Source: Pleurotus ostreatus/Saccharomyces cerevisiae fusant (taxonomy: Eukaryota; Opisthokonta). From it: a stretch of 20,714 bases of DNA. The notes under the pieces are model-generated. The model worked only from the letters and a program-made list of their open reading frames with translations, did not search any database and was not told the origin of the DNA. The stretch covers positions 1 through 20,714 of the forward strand of contig JAMQCK010000528.1 in assembly GCA_024196135.1 (NCBI GenBank). The letters run 5' to 3'. Positions 10,170 to 19,361 of this stretch are shown one piece after another. How positions within the stretch are numbered: position 1 is the first letter of the stretch; the number at the start of each line of letters is the position of its first letter. Made by a program: the position numbers and the translations under genes.

Positions 10170-12409
10170 ATGTCCTCGGCAGTCGACTCGCGTCCCACCC
10201 TCGACGAGAAGGCGTCCTATGGCGACGACAAGCCTGAGCTGGAGAAGACGGTCGCAGCGGATGTATATGCAGTCGACTCGGACGACGATGAAGGTATGTG
10301 TACTCGCTGGAGACCTAGGCGGCCGCTACTCATGTTTACGCCCAGTGGTCATCGACTCCGAGTACACGAAGGAGCAGTATGGGAAGCTGAAGAGGAAGAT
10401 TGGTACGTCCACCTCGCTTTCCTCCTGCTACTAAGTCTTACTTCGTGCCAGACTGGTACCTGCTCCCGTTGATGTGGCTTTGCTGTAAGTCACTCCCTCT
10501 CGCCCATCGTGGACCGAGCTGACGCCACGATTAGATGGCATCCAGCAGACGGACAAGACTGCGCTTGGTACCATGGCTACTTTTGGCCTGCGTGAAGGTC
10601 CGTGCTCATGTGTCCCTTTCGTATGCGAACAGCGTGCTCAACTGAACACAGACACCGGTCTCGTTGGTCGGCAATACTCGTGGCTCACGACTATCTTCTG
10701 TGCGTACCCTCGCATTGATTCAAGATTAGCGCTCATGATCACCAGACATCACGTACATGTGCTTCGAGTTCCCGTCGAACCTGCTGCTTCAGAGGTGGCG
10801 AATGGGCAAGACGCTGTATGTGTGCATTCATCCCTATTCCTGATTGCGTGCTCACGAGCGACAGGTCCATCTACATGATCTGCTGGGGCATCACCGTTCT
10901 TTGTATCGGCTTCGGTAGGTCGACACGCATGCTTGATTTCTTAGACGCTCACGCCTTCCGCAGCCAAGAACTTCACGCAGCTCATCGTCCTCCGCGCGCT
11001 CCAGGGCCTCTTCGAGTGCTGCATCTCCCCCGGCTTCGTTCTCGTCATTGGCAGCTGGTACACCCGCCGCGAGCATGCCTCCCGCGCCCTCGTCTTCCAG
11101 TCCGCCAACGCCGGCTTCGGAGTCATCGCCGACCTCATGCTTTACGGCATCGGCACCATCGAGCACAAGCACCCTGAGGTCGACTCGTGGCGCTACATGT
11201 CGTACTTCCTCGGCGGCTTCACCATCGTCGTCGGCCTCTTGTGCTTGATTATACTGGGAACGCCGAGCGAGGTGCCGTGGCTGAGTGTGGAGGAGAGGAA
11301 GATGGCGAACACGCGGATTGTGAAGAACCAGTCGGGGCACGACCGCACGGGGACGAAGGAGTGGAAGTGGTACCAGGCGAGGGAGTGTCTGGTCGACCCA
11401 TGCGTGCGTTGCACTATCCTTGAATCATTCATTCCACTCACATCCGTGCTTAGTTCTGGCTCGCCGGCTTCAACGCCTTCTGCTCGTCGGTCCCGAACGG
11501 TGGTCTCACGACATTCGGCTCCATCATCGTGAACGAGCTCGGCTTCAGTACGTCACCCAACCACTTCGTGTACTTCGACGTTTGTCTAATCTCTCTGATA
11601 GCCAACCTGGAGACCATCCTCCTCAGCATCCCGCGCAGCGTCACCTCCGTCATCATCTTCCTCATCGTCGGCGTCGTGACTAGCAAGGTCAAGAACCTGC
11701 GTCTCTACATCATGGGCGCCGCTACCATCCCTCCTCTTGTCGGATTCCTCGGGATGGCGCTTATCCCTACTCGGGAGGGCACGAAGGTTCGTATGCTCCT
11801 CGGCTTCCTTGCGCAATCCCTCACTGACGCTTTGTATAGTGGGCCAAGTGGGGCATGTACTACATGACCGTCCCCTTCGTCTTGTCCCTGTTCCTCGCCT
11901 GGAGTGAGTGATACTCGCTCGTCGTTGTCTCAGTATACTGACCTGCCAACCTAGCCCTCATCATCTCCAACCTTCCCGGCCGCACGAAGCGTACCCTGAC
12001 GTCCTCCTGGACTTTCATGATGTACTGCGTCGGCAACATGGTCGGCTCGCAGATCTTCAAGTCGCAGGATGCGCCCACCTACACGCCAGGTGTTATCGGC
12101 TGCTGCATCTGCTTCGGCTTGGAGCTGCTCATCATCGCTGGTACGTTGCTCGTTATTTCATTGCTTCGAGAGCAAGGGCGTCCGACTGACCTCGTCTTCC
12201 AGCTTGGCGTACCATTCTCGTTCTCCGCAACCGCCGCCGCGACCGCGCGCAAGCGACCGATGGCCTCACCAACGAGGAGCGCGAGCGCCTTGGCAAGATC
12301 AACGGCGAGAAGGACCTGACGGACTTCGAGAACCCCTACGTGAGTCCAATTGTCTTCAAGAGTATGCGACGTTGCTAACCGTCTTCCGTAGTTCCGCTAC
12401 ACTCTGTGA
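10170..12409 (+). CDS. MFS permease, anion:cation symporter (DAL5/allantoate permease-like) family, 14 exons, 522 aa
   Basis: The exons are 10170-10293, 10346-10402, 10452-10484, 10535-10597, 10652-10699, 10746-10815, 10865-10914, 10964-11403, 11454-11547, 11602-11786, 11840-11903, 11955-12140, 12203-12339 and 12392-12409. All 13 introns are 46-62 nt, and every junction keeps the frame. An acidic cytosolic tail of about 60 residues precedes about 12 membrane segments. The DKTALG motif follows helix 1. LRALQGLFE..ISPG at 158-172 followed by WYTRREH at 180-186 is the ACS-family signature. The central loop leads into DPCFWLAGF and IPNGGLT-like VPNGGLTTFG. The C-terminus FENPYFRYTL matches the N-x-x-FRY-x-L ending of DAL5 relatives. 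The protein should act in the plasma membrane as a proton symporter for a small organic anion. Family members carry allantoate, ureidosuccinate, dipeptides, nicotinate, pantothenate or biotin, and sequence alone does not choose between them. The GATA motifs upstream favour a nitrogen source. Confidence 0.93.
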
Positions 12410-13344
12410 GGCGTATCTCAAGGAAGCTGGGCTGTACTTTTGCTTGTATTATTATCTACGATCCTACGTACGAGACGGCGTTTGATGAGCTATAGACTGT
12501 ATGTCGTTGTGTTGTAACGGGCGCTTAAAATTGTCTGGAATTTTGTGGGTTACTCAGGTTACTTTGCTCGATCTCTGGTGTAATATGTGGCCTTAAACGT
12601 AGGCAGTGCGTCGGGCGGCCATACCTCCCACGTGCTCGTTGGCTGCCGCATGGGCAAAGGTAAACTACACAGCCACCCATCATGCCCTACTCTTGTCCAT
12701 CATCATCATGTGCGTTGACCTCAGACCCTCATACCTACTTACGAGCGCCATTGTCGACGTCGTCTCTCTGGCTTGCGCTTTCGACTACAATACCTCCGCG
12801 GCAGGAACCCGCTTGGTCCACTTGACAAGGCGCTACGGTTGATATTTGAACCCAGCCTTACTAGCGACGCGATTTAATACCTCGGCCCTTTGGTACGGTG
12901 TCTTTTCACCGCATTCGAACAACGGACATATGATTTCAACGTGCTTTCCTTCGCTGAAGTTCTACCTCCGATGGACTGTATGTGACGGCTGCGGGAGCCC
13001 ATGACAACTTCAACACAACAATAGCCGCCCAGCTGTTACTGATCCTCGAAACGACGGAGACTGCATCCCGCTCTGAGCAAGGCATGCAGACACGGCGCAT
13101 GATTGAATTGAAGGGCGACACGACATGGCCCCGCCAGACCCAGCGCCCGCTGATATATGACTCTACCGCGAACACCGGAACTTCATAGAACATCGATGGG
13201 TTCCCCAGGTTTCAACGACAGTGGCGACCAGGCTTGACGAGTATATATACTGCGAATATGCAAGCTTTTCTCCTCAGTACTCTCCCTATTCCACGGACCA
13301 GTGCTAACACTCGCTATATCCCTCTCCATCCAACGTTCCCAGCC
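12410..13344. other. Intergenic region: permease 3' flank and promoter of the secreted-protein gene
   Basis: This 935-bp gap contains only short open frames without splice structure or recognisable domains. The left part, up to about 12600, is AT-richer and suits the permease 3' untranslated region. The right end holds a strong TATA element. CCCCGC near 13128 and CCCCAG near 13203 fit the loose CreA (SYGGRG) consensus but are common in GC-rich DNA, so I give them little weight. Confidence 0.55.
13242..13249 (+). promoter_or_regulatory. Strong TATA box of the secreted-protein gene
   Basis: TATATATA stands out in GC-rich surroundings about 96-103 bp upstream of the ATG at 13345. This is the usual place for a fungal TATA box plus a 60-70 nt leader. 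A strong TATA box is typical of highly inducible genes. Confidence 0.6.
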
Positions 13345-14262
13345 ATGAGGCTCTCCGTGCTCTCATCCCTCCTTCCTTTCCTCCTCTACACTCCCACCCT
13401 CGCGGCCCCTCAGGCTGAGTCGGTGTCCGCTCCCATCGTGTCCTCTTCCATCTCATCTCGCCCTCCGCCCTCATCCACGGCTGTGTCGAGCTCCATCTCG
13501 TCGGCGGCTCCGGTCACCGCATCCACGTCCGCATCCGCGCCCGCCACGACCGGGACCTGCAACAACGGCGCAAACTGCTACGCCGCGGCTCACGGTTGGG
13601 CGAACTACGAGCCGTACCAGGGGCACCTCATGGACGCGTGCACCGGCGACGATGGTGTCGTGAGCGGGTCGGGCAACCTGTGGGGCAGCAATGCGTGCGT
13701 TGCGGTCGCCGTGAGCAACCGCAAGGTTTGGGTGAGCACCTAGGGCAGGCTTAGAGCGTAATGAACGAGCGGCTAACCACCAAATAGCCCCAGCTCGTAC
13801 AAGGATTGGCGTCCTGTGGTCACCAGCAGATCGCTTGCCAGGCTGACCAGCCGAGCCTCGACTACAACGTGAGTTTTTATCCCTGCTTTTGTGTCATCCT
13901 ACTTCCCTATCGTGTCACTTGCACTATGGTCCTTGTATCCCCCTCCTTTCGCTCACCCTTCTCGCGCAGGTCTACGCGTCCATCGTCGGCGACTGCGCCT
14001 GGGAGCCCAACGGCTGCCCCATCACGCAGCAGAACTTCATCGACTTCGTCTACAGTACGCTCTCCGACATCGGCTCCGCGGACTGGCCAAGGTGAGTCCC
14101 TTCATCAGCGGTCTGCTCTGCTGAAGCCGAGGATGCTAACACGCCCTTCTCAGCGACGTCAACACGCTCATCTCTGAGGGCTGGCAGCCGCTCCTCGACT
14201 GGACCAAGACGGGAGATAGCGTCCCCTACACGAACTTCAACGACTTCCTGCACTACGCGTAA
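13345..14262 (+). CDS. Secreted cysteine-rich protein, 4 exons, 232 aa, function unknown
   Basis: The exons are 13345-13731, 13788-13868, 13970-14091 and 14154-14262. The introns are 56, 101 and 62 nt, and all joins keep the frame. Residues 1-20 form a clear signal peptide with a basic start, a Leu-rich core and an Ala-rich cleavage region before APQAES. Residues 21-70 are a Ser/Thr/Ala/Pro linker suited to O-mannosylation. The C-terminal domain, 71-232, has eight cysteines at 72, 78, 99, 118, 139, 146, 165 and 172, an even number suggesting four disulfides, followed by a Trp-rich tail. No glycosidase, hydrophobin, CFEM or cerato-platanin signature is visible. The linker resembles those of secreted fungal cell-wall or wood-decay proteins, but it precedes a domain I cannot place. 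Likely extracellular or wall-associated. An effector-like or wall-binding role is a guess. Confidence 0.85.
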
Positions 14263-14605
14263 GGTACGAAGAAGTTCTTGGTGAGGCAATGACTGGCTGC
14301 TCGGTCCGCGACACCGACCGACGATTGGCTCGGACTTTGGAGCCGCTCAAATGGCCTGGACTTCCGGACTCGTTGCTTTTGAGCTTTGATAATTTATATA
14401 TTGTATGTTTCCTTCGTGATTTAATGGTGTTTTTGGGACATTGGCTAGCGTGACAAGGATATCATCCAGTAGTCTCAGAAAGAACTGGTTAAGTCACGTA
14501 ATACTATCATACTATGCCTTTCTCAAGTCGGTTCCCCCAAAGGCGACTTGGAATCTCGGAGCATCACCGAGATCTACATATGAAGATGCTATGCAAGAAA
14601 TGCGA
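14263..14605. other. Convergent 3' flanks
   Basis: This gap lies between the stop codons of the plus-strand secreted-protein gene and the minus-strand F-box-like gene. It contains an AT-rich patch around 14385-14410 that may hold 3'-end processing signals of the secreted-protein gene. No gene is seen. Confidence 0.5.
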
Positions 14606-16376
14606 TTACACCTCTGATACCTTGGTCACTCGCTTCTGCATCATGTCCCAGAACTCGCGCCATTCCTCCGCCTCGTCAGATCCCGAGTGCTCATCATCCA
14701 TCCCAATGAAGCAAAGCGTCGGAGCTGGAAATACGCTGTCCAGAAAGCGCGCCACATTATCCTTCTCATCTGGCACACCTCCATACCGTATCTCGACCTT
14801 CAGCCGACGCTCGCGCAGCACCTCGCGCTCCGGTATATAGACTGGTTCCGGGACTTCCCCATCAAGATACGAGACGGTGAGTGTCTTCAAGTTTGGGCAC
14901 CGTCGCGCGAGCGGGACCAAGCCTTCCCAAGTCAGACCGGTCATCTGAGGGAATTCCTCTTCGAAAGGATATTCGACCCCTCGATTTACGAACGTCAGAT
15001 GTTCAAGCCTCGTCCACGCAGCGCTGAGTACATCCAGAATGTCGTCGACGTCGGCGAGCTCGTGATTGATGTAAATCCTTGCGCAAGACATGTTCTCGAA
15101 GGAACAGAGATCGCTGAAGAGGCGAGAGGCGCGAATGTTTCCGTAGCGGCCGGTTGAAATGAACAGTGTCGTGAGGGTGTCGTTGTCCACGCGTTCGCGC
15201 AGCGTGCGGTACAAGCGCCGAGCCCCCAGTTGTTCTCCTTCTCCGATTTGCTCAAAGTCGCAATAAGAGAAAGTACGAAGACGGAGAGGCTCGGAGGACA
15301 TGCTACGCAGCACAACGCGCGCGTCGCGCATACTCAGCTTGCTCCTGTGGTCCCCGACCATGAGCGTACGGAGAGCATGGAATCCAGGGACCGCCGCGGG
15401 CGCTGGCGAGGTGTTCGATAGGAAAGACTGTCCGAAGTTGACGAGGTGCAACTCCTCCAAGCGCGGAAGCAGGCGTAGGTGGGAAATCTGTTCAGACGGA
15501 TCTTCTAGCTCATGTACAAGCGATAGGTAGCGGATGTTCTCGAACGGTGCGATCGTTGCCACTCTTTTGTAATCGTCGTGGTAGTTGTGCTGCATCAAGC
15601 TCAGCTCTGGGGACGGAGCGGGGGACCCTGCGTCAGGCTGGGGACCACCCGTGACCGCAGCGCAAAGGTAGCGATCGTCAAAAGCCAATTTGAAGCCGCC
15701 TCTCTGGCCAAGCGCATAGACGTTCGGAAGAAGTGGCCCACGTATGAGCACGGCGCGCCAGAGGGACCTGTCGATGATGTATCTGGCGCGGTTCCATTCC
15801 GCGTAATCGTAGAAATCATCGAACACCTTGATACGCCGCGCATAGTCGTGAAACCTAGCGTATTCAGCGTCTGTAAGGGTCGCAGGGGCGGGCAGTTTCA
15901 GAACCTACGTTGCATGTCAGCAAACCGTTGCCTCATCAACAAACACAACATACCACTCGGGGGGTGGCCCTCGGCGAGCTCTTGCGACGGCCCACGTACA
16001 CCCAGTAATACCCTTCCTTGATGACATGCTCGACGCGCGGTATCGTCCTGAATAGATTCGCCAGTTCCCACTGCCTCTCCCACAGCACATCGCGTGCCAC
16101 TTCGCTGGCCGCGCGATTCGTCGTGACGAGTGGCAAGAGCAGCGCAGATTTGCCACTCTCGAAAATTAACTTGCAGATCTTGTGGAATATGTCGTAGACG
16201 GAGATGAGGCGGGCACCCGCTGAGTCATCGCTCGTCGTGTCGGACTGTCCCCCGAGTTCTTGTGACATCGAGCTTTCCTCGCAGTTTTGAGGGATCGCTG
16301 GCACGCTTGAAGTCGCATTGAAAGTCAACGCGGGAGGACTAGGGTCTAAAGCAGCTGGAGATGACATGATATCCAT
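14606..16376 (-). CDS. F-box-like protein with LRR-like C-terminal region, 2 exons, 573 aa (copy 1 of tandem pair)
   Basis: The minus-strand exons are 16376-15954 and 15904-14606. The 49-nt intron 15953-15905 has GTATGT, a CTGAC branch point and CGTAG, in phase 0. Residues 1-55 are Ser/Pro-rich. An F-box-like helical segment follows at about 56-101, beginning RLISVYDIFHKI and including LLPLVTTNRAASEVARDVLW. This resembles the diverged F-box motifs of Agaricomycete protein families. The remaining region shows repeated LR-L and L-L-N stretches, as in LRR-like F-box C-termini, for example LPRLEELHLVNF and PNLKTLTVSYL. F-box proteins bind Skp1 and bring targets to SCF ubiquitin ligases, but a non-SCF role is possible with so divergent a motif. 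ATGs occur at 16376 and, three codons later, at 16367; either could start translation. The neighbouring minus-strand gene is a paralog with the same intron position and phase. Confidence 0.83.
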
Positions 16377-16484
16377 GCAATGGGTGAAGCTGTGGGTCTC
16401 CAAGGATTATGACTTGGGCTCCGCTCAGTCTGAGGGCAGGTGATGGTGGTGGTGAGAGTCAAGATCGAGGCGCGAATCAACTCG

Positions 16485-16501
16485 CTATATAGCCTATATA
16501 A
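16485..16501 (-). promoter_or_regulatory. Paired TATA-like elements upstream of F-box-like copy 1
   Basis: On the minus strand TTATATAG and CTATATAG follow each other with almost no gap (plus-strand 16494-16501 and 16485-16492), about 110-125 bp before the ATG at 16376. Position and sequence suit a TATA box. I found no equivalent upstream of copy 2. Confidence 0.45.
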
Positions 16502-16670
16502 CCGGAACCCGGACCGGTCTTCCACGAGGCCGGCATGCGCCTCTCTTGTCTATGTCGCTTTCTAAAATAAACACTGCCAGGAAGGCGTGGGATTGGATCT
16601 ATGCATTGAGGCAAAGGTATTACAGTATAGATAATTAGCAGATACACCTCACAACAAATTTGGACTGAGG

Positions 16671-18470
16671 CTACGACGAACCTGTGAGGGTTCGTTTCTG
16701 CATCCTCGTCCAAAATTCATCCCAATCATCAGCAGCACGATAATTGCCCCTGTGTGCACTGATACCGCGCAACGTCGGCGGTGGGAATATGCTGTCCAAA
16801 AATTGCATGAGATCGTCGCCCGCGCCTGGAACGGGCCCCTTCCGAATCACGAGCTCGACGCGGCGCTCGTTCATCATCTCGCGCTGCGACTGCAGGACAG
16901 GCCCAGGAATACGGCGCATATCAATCGCTGCACTCAAAGCTCTCAGCTCCGGACACCGCCGGGCCAGCGGCGTCAGGCCAGCGAGCGTCAGCGCCTTGTG
17001 AACGAAGGTGAGATACTCGAGCTTCGGCCACGCGCCGCTCAGCAGATCCAGCGCGCCGTCCGCATCTGCGTCTTTCGCGTCGAAGTGTATCTGCGCGCGC
17101 GAGATATTCTTGAATACGCAGAGGTCGGCGAAGAGGTCGGCCGCAGGTACGCATCCCGACTCGCAGCCAGTCGATACAACCATGGTAGTGAGGCTATCGT
17201 GGTCCACGCACTCGCGCAGCGCAGCATAACAGTGTCGGGCATCCCCCTGGTCGCTCCTAACGTTGCCTTCGGGATCACTATGCGCAAGAGCCTTCAGGCG
17301 GAGCGGCTCCGAAGACATGACGCGCAGAGCACATCGTACTTCACGAAGGCTCAGTGGCAGCCGTTCATGACTGCCTGCAAGTACGAGGGTACGCAGCGAG
17401 CGGAAACCCGGTGACGACGCTCTCGCTGGCTCCTCATCAAAGTCACTTCGGGCCCTGAAGTTGATGAGGCGGAGCTCGTCCAGGTACGGCAGGTCGCGCA
17501 GACTCGCGATCTGTTCAAATGCGTCGCGATGCTCGTAGTTCACATTCAGCGAGCGGATGTTCGAGAGGGGAACGATCGTCCCAATCCTCCGAGGCGGAAC
17601 CTTGCGACCACTCTGCATGAGGCAGAGGCCGGCGGGGGCGCCATCCCCTGACGCGGGTTGGAGGCGACAGAGAAGCGTAAACTTGACATATTGATGGGTG
17701 AAAGCCATCTTGAAGCCGCCGCATTGTCGCAGAGTGTGGACACGCGGAAGAATTGGCCCTCGCTCAAGGACAGCATCCAGGAGCTGCGGATCGATGCCAT
17801 CGGCGCTCTTCCAGTCTTCGTACGCAAACCCGTCCAGGAATCTCTTGATGCGCCGCGCGTAGTTGCTGAACGTGGTGTACTCGGCATCCGTCAAGCTCTT
17901 CGGCGTACCGACGGGAAGTCTGAAGGTCTACAAGATGATATGTGACTGGTGAGAAAGCGATATGGTATCCAATGAATATCCACAGCTCACCACACGTTGC
18001 ACTGACCGCGTGCTGAAGACTAATCCGCCAACAGGCTCGCAGATATAGCGACAGTCCCCTAATTCCTTTGCCTCCACGCGCGGTATCGTCCTGAACAGTG
18101 GCCCGAATTCGGTCTGTTTCTCCCATAATACGTCGCGCGCCACCTCGCTCGCCATGCGGCTTGCGGTGACAAGTGGCAACAGATCTGCATGTTTCCCATT
18201 GTTGAGGACCAGCTTGCAGATTTCGAAGAATATCTCGTAGATAGAAACGACGCGACCACCGGTGGAGTATGACGCGCCGTATCGCGATGCTGTCGTCTCT
18301 TTCGCCGCTTCGACATCCGAAGCAGACGGCCGCGCGTTCTTGTGGGGTGTGGCAGTCGACGTAGAGGACATGACATCCGCGTGAGTAGGCGAGCTTTCAG
18401 GGTTGGGACGGCGAGCTATGGAAGTGGCAACGGAATCCATCGAAAGACTGGAATCCTCGAGTTTGGACAT
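16671..18470 (-). CDS. F-box-like protein with LRR-like C-terminal region, 2 exons, 578 aa (copy 2 of tandem pair)
   Basis: The minus-strand exons are 18470-17991 and 17927-16671, with a 63-nt intron, 17990-17928 (GTGAGC ... TTGTAG), in phase 0 at the same place as in copy 1. Residues 1-72 are Ser/Thr-rich. The F-box-like part at about 73-120 begins RVVSIYEIFFEI and shares LLPLVT, ASEVARDVLWE and LFRTIPRVE with copy 1. After the intron both copies have LTDAEY and YARRIK, and further on MSSEPLRLK or its equivalent. The C-terminal half has LRR-like strands such as LPYLDELRLINF and CPELRALSAAI. Overall similarity is clear but patchy, so the duplication is not recent. The start is the first in-frame ATG after a long open stretch. 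Internal ATGs at codon 11 and codon 34 are alternatives. Confidence 0.83.
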
Positions 18471-18819
18471 GCCGGAGAGATGGTGGTGGGAGTCAAGAGA
18501 GCGACTCCCCTTTGCCACTGACAGAAGGCCAAAACACGTGTGATCGAATGACTCGAACAGTGAGAGACGAGTTCCAAGAGGACGCGCTCGGAGCCTTTCC
18601 CTTTATTGACTACTTACTATTGACCAACACCCTGGTCACGCGGATCACACGACCTCCACGTTGCGCCGTGTTGAACTTGAGCTTGCAGTGCTTATCGGCT
18701 CCGACTGCAGTTCGTCTCCCTCAACCCTCCTTACCTTCTTTTTCGTTGCAGTTCTCACCCACACACCACATATTCCCCAGAAAGACCACCATCCAGGCAC
18801 TCAGACCCGTCCGGCAAGT

Positions 18820-19026
18820 ATGTATTCCAAAATGGCCCGCGCGACGTCTGCGCCGCGGTATGTAAGTAGGAGTACGCTACGCAGGTGCTGCGGGGCGCGG
18901 CGCCGTAGCTGCCGTTCCGGACAGGATTGTCGCCCTAGTACGAGGTGCATGCGCTACGGTAGGTACAGTACTGCGATGGCAATTGAAGCGATAACCACAA
19001 GAGAGGGCGGCGAGGACTATGAATGA
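18820..19026 (+). CDS. Doubtful small ORF, 68 aa
   Basis: This ATG-initiated frame follows a pyrimidine-rich, promoter-like stretch and encodes an Arg-rich peptide starting MYSKMARATSAPRYVS. The N-terminus has the composition of a mitochondrial presequence. A shifted frame in the same stretch also reads as plausible protein (AVAAVPDRIVALVRG), so an unseen splice or a decayed gene is possible. No homology is recognised. Chance is a fair explanation. Confidence 0.18.
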   Translation: MYSKMARATSAPRYVSRSTLRRCCGARRRSCRSGQDCRPSTRCMRYGRYSTAMAIEAITTREGGEDYE

Positions 19027-19101
19027 GGTGAACCATCCGGGGTAATTTGTTCTGTTCGAGAGACGAGACGATGAGGTATACACAGTGATGAGAGGAGAGG
19101 A

Positions 19102-19203
19102 GAGAAATGTGAGTAAAAACCAGGGGGAATGCAGGAACAAGAGTTGAGAAATGCAAGAGAAACGGGGAGAAATGCAAGAGAAAATTAGAAAATGCGAGGA
19201 AAC
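19102..19203. repeat. Degenerate 20-22 bp minisatellite, about 5 units
   Basis: The unit core GAGAAATGCAAGAGAAA is perfect at 19146-19162 and 19167-19183. Degenerate copies occur near 19102, 19124 and 19187. The ATG inside each unit falls at 19107, 19129, 19151, 19172 and 19192, a spacing of 22, 22, 21 and 20 bp. The array is almost all purine on the plus strand. It lies in the 3' flank of the minus-strand gene, so its transcript would be pyrimidine-rich. Confidence 0.7.
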
Positions 19204-19361
19204 AACCAAGAGAAAATCCCGATATGCATGCGAGTGACACAGCACGAGAGCCAGATAATGATACAGGATAAAGATGTGTTGCGTGGGTTCATATGGTTGC
19301 GGAGTATTGACACGGAGGAGAGGCGAGCGTCGTGGAGAGGGAAGAAAGATAGGGAGACGGA

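Larger units (their letters stand above)
18471..19361. other. Spacer between copy 2 and the prion-like gene
   Basis: The left part is the promoter side of F-box-like copy 2. Positions 18700-18800 are pyrimidine-rich on the plus strand, like a basidiomycete promoter, and lead to an ATG at 18820. From about 19080 to 19220 the plus strand is strongly purine-rich and repetitive. This part is also the 3' flank of the minus-strand gene ending at 19362. No recognisable protein is encoded. Confidence 0.5.

Noticed and set aside
10891..11340. 149-codon minus-strand frame opposite the permease
   Set aside because: It lies wholly antisense to well-supported permease exons and an intron, and its composition is a mirror of the hydrophobic coding strand.
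13128..13207. CCCCGC and CCCCAG as CreA carbon-repression sites upstream of the secreted-protein gene
   Set aside because: The SYGGRG consensus is too loose to mean anything in GC-rich DNA without closely paired sites or conservation.
14687..15157. 156-codon plus-strand frame opposite F-box-like copy 1
   Set aside because: Antisense shadow of a gene supported by its paralog. It shows no domain.
18877..19245. 122-codon minus-strand frame with hydrophobic, membrane-like sequence
   Set aside because: The hydrophobicity comes from the pyrimidine-rich complement of the purine minisatellite (Phe, Ser and Leu codons). It has no good start.
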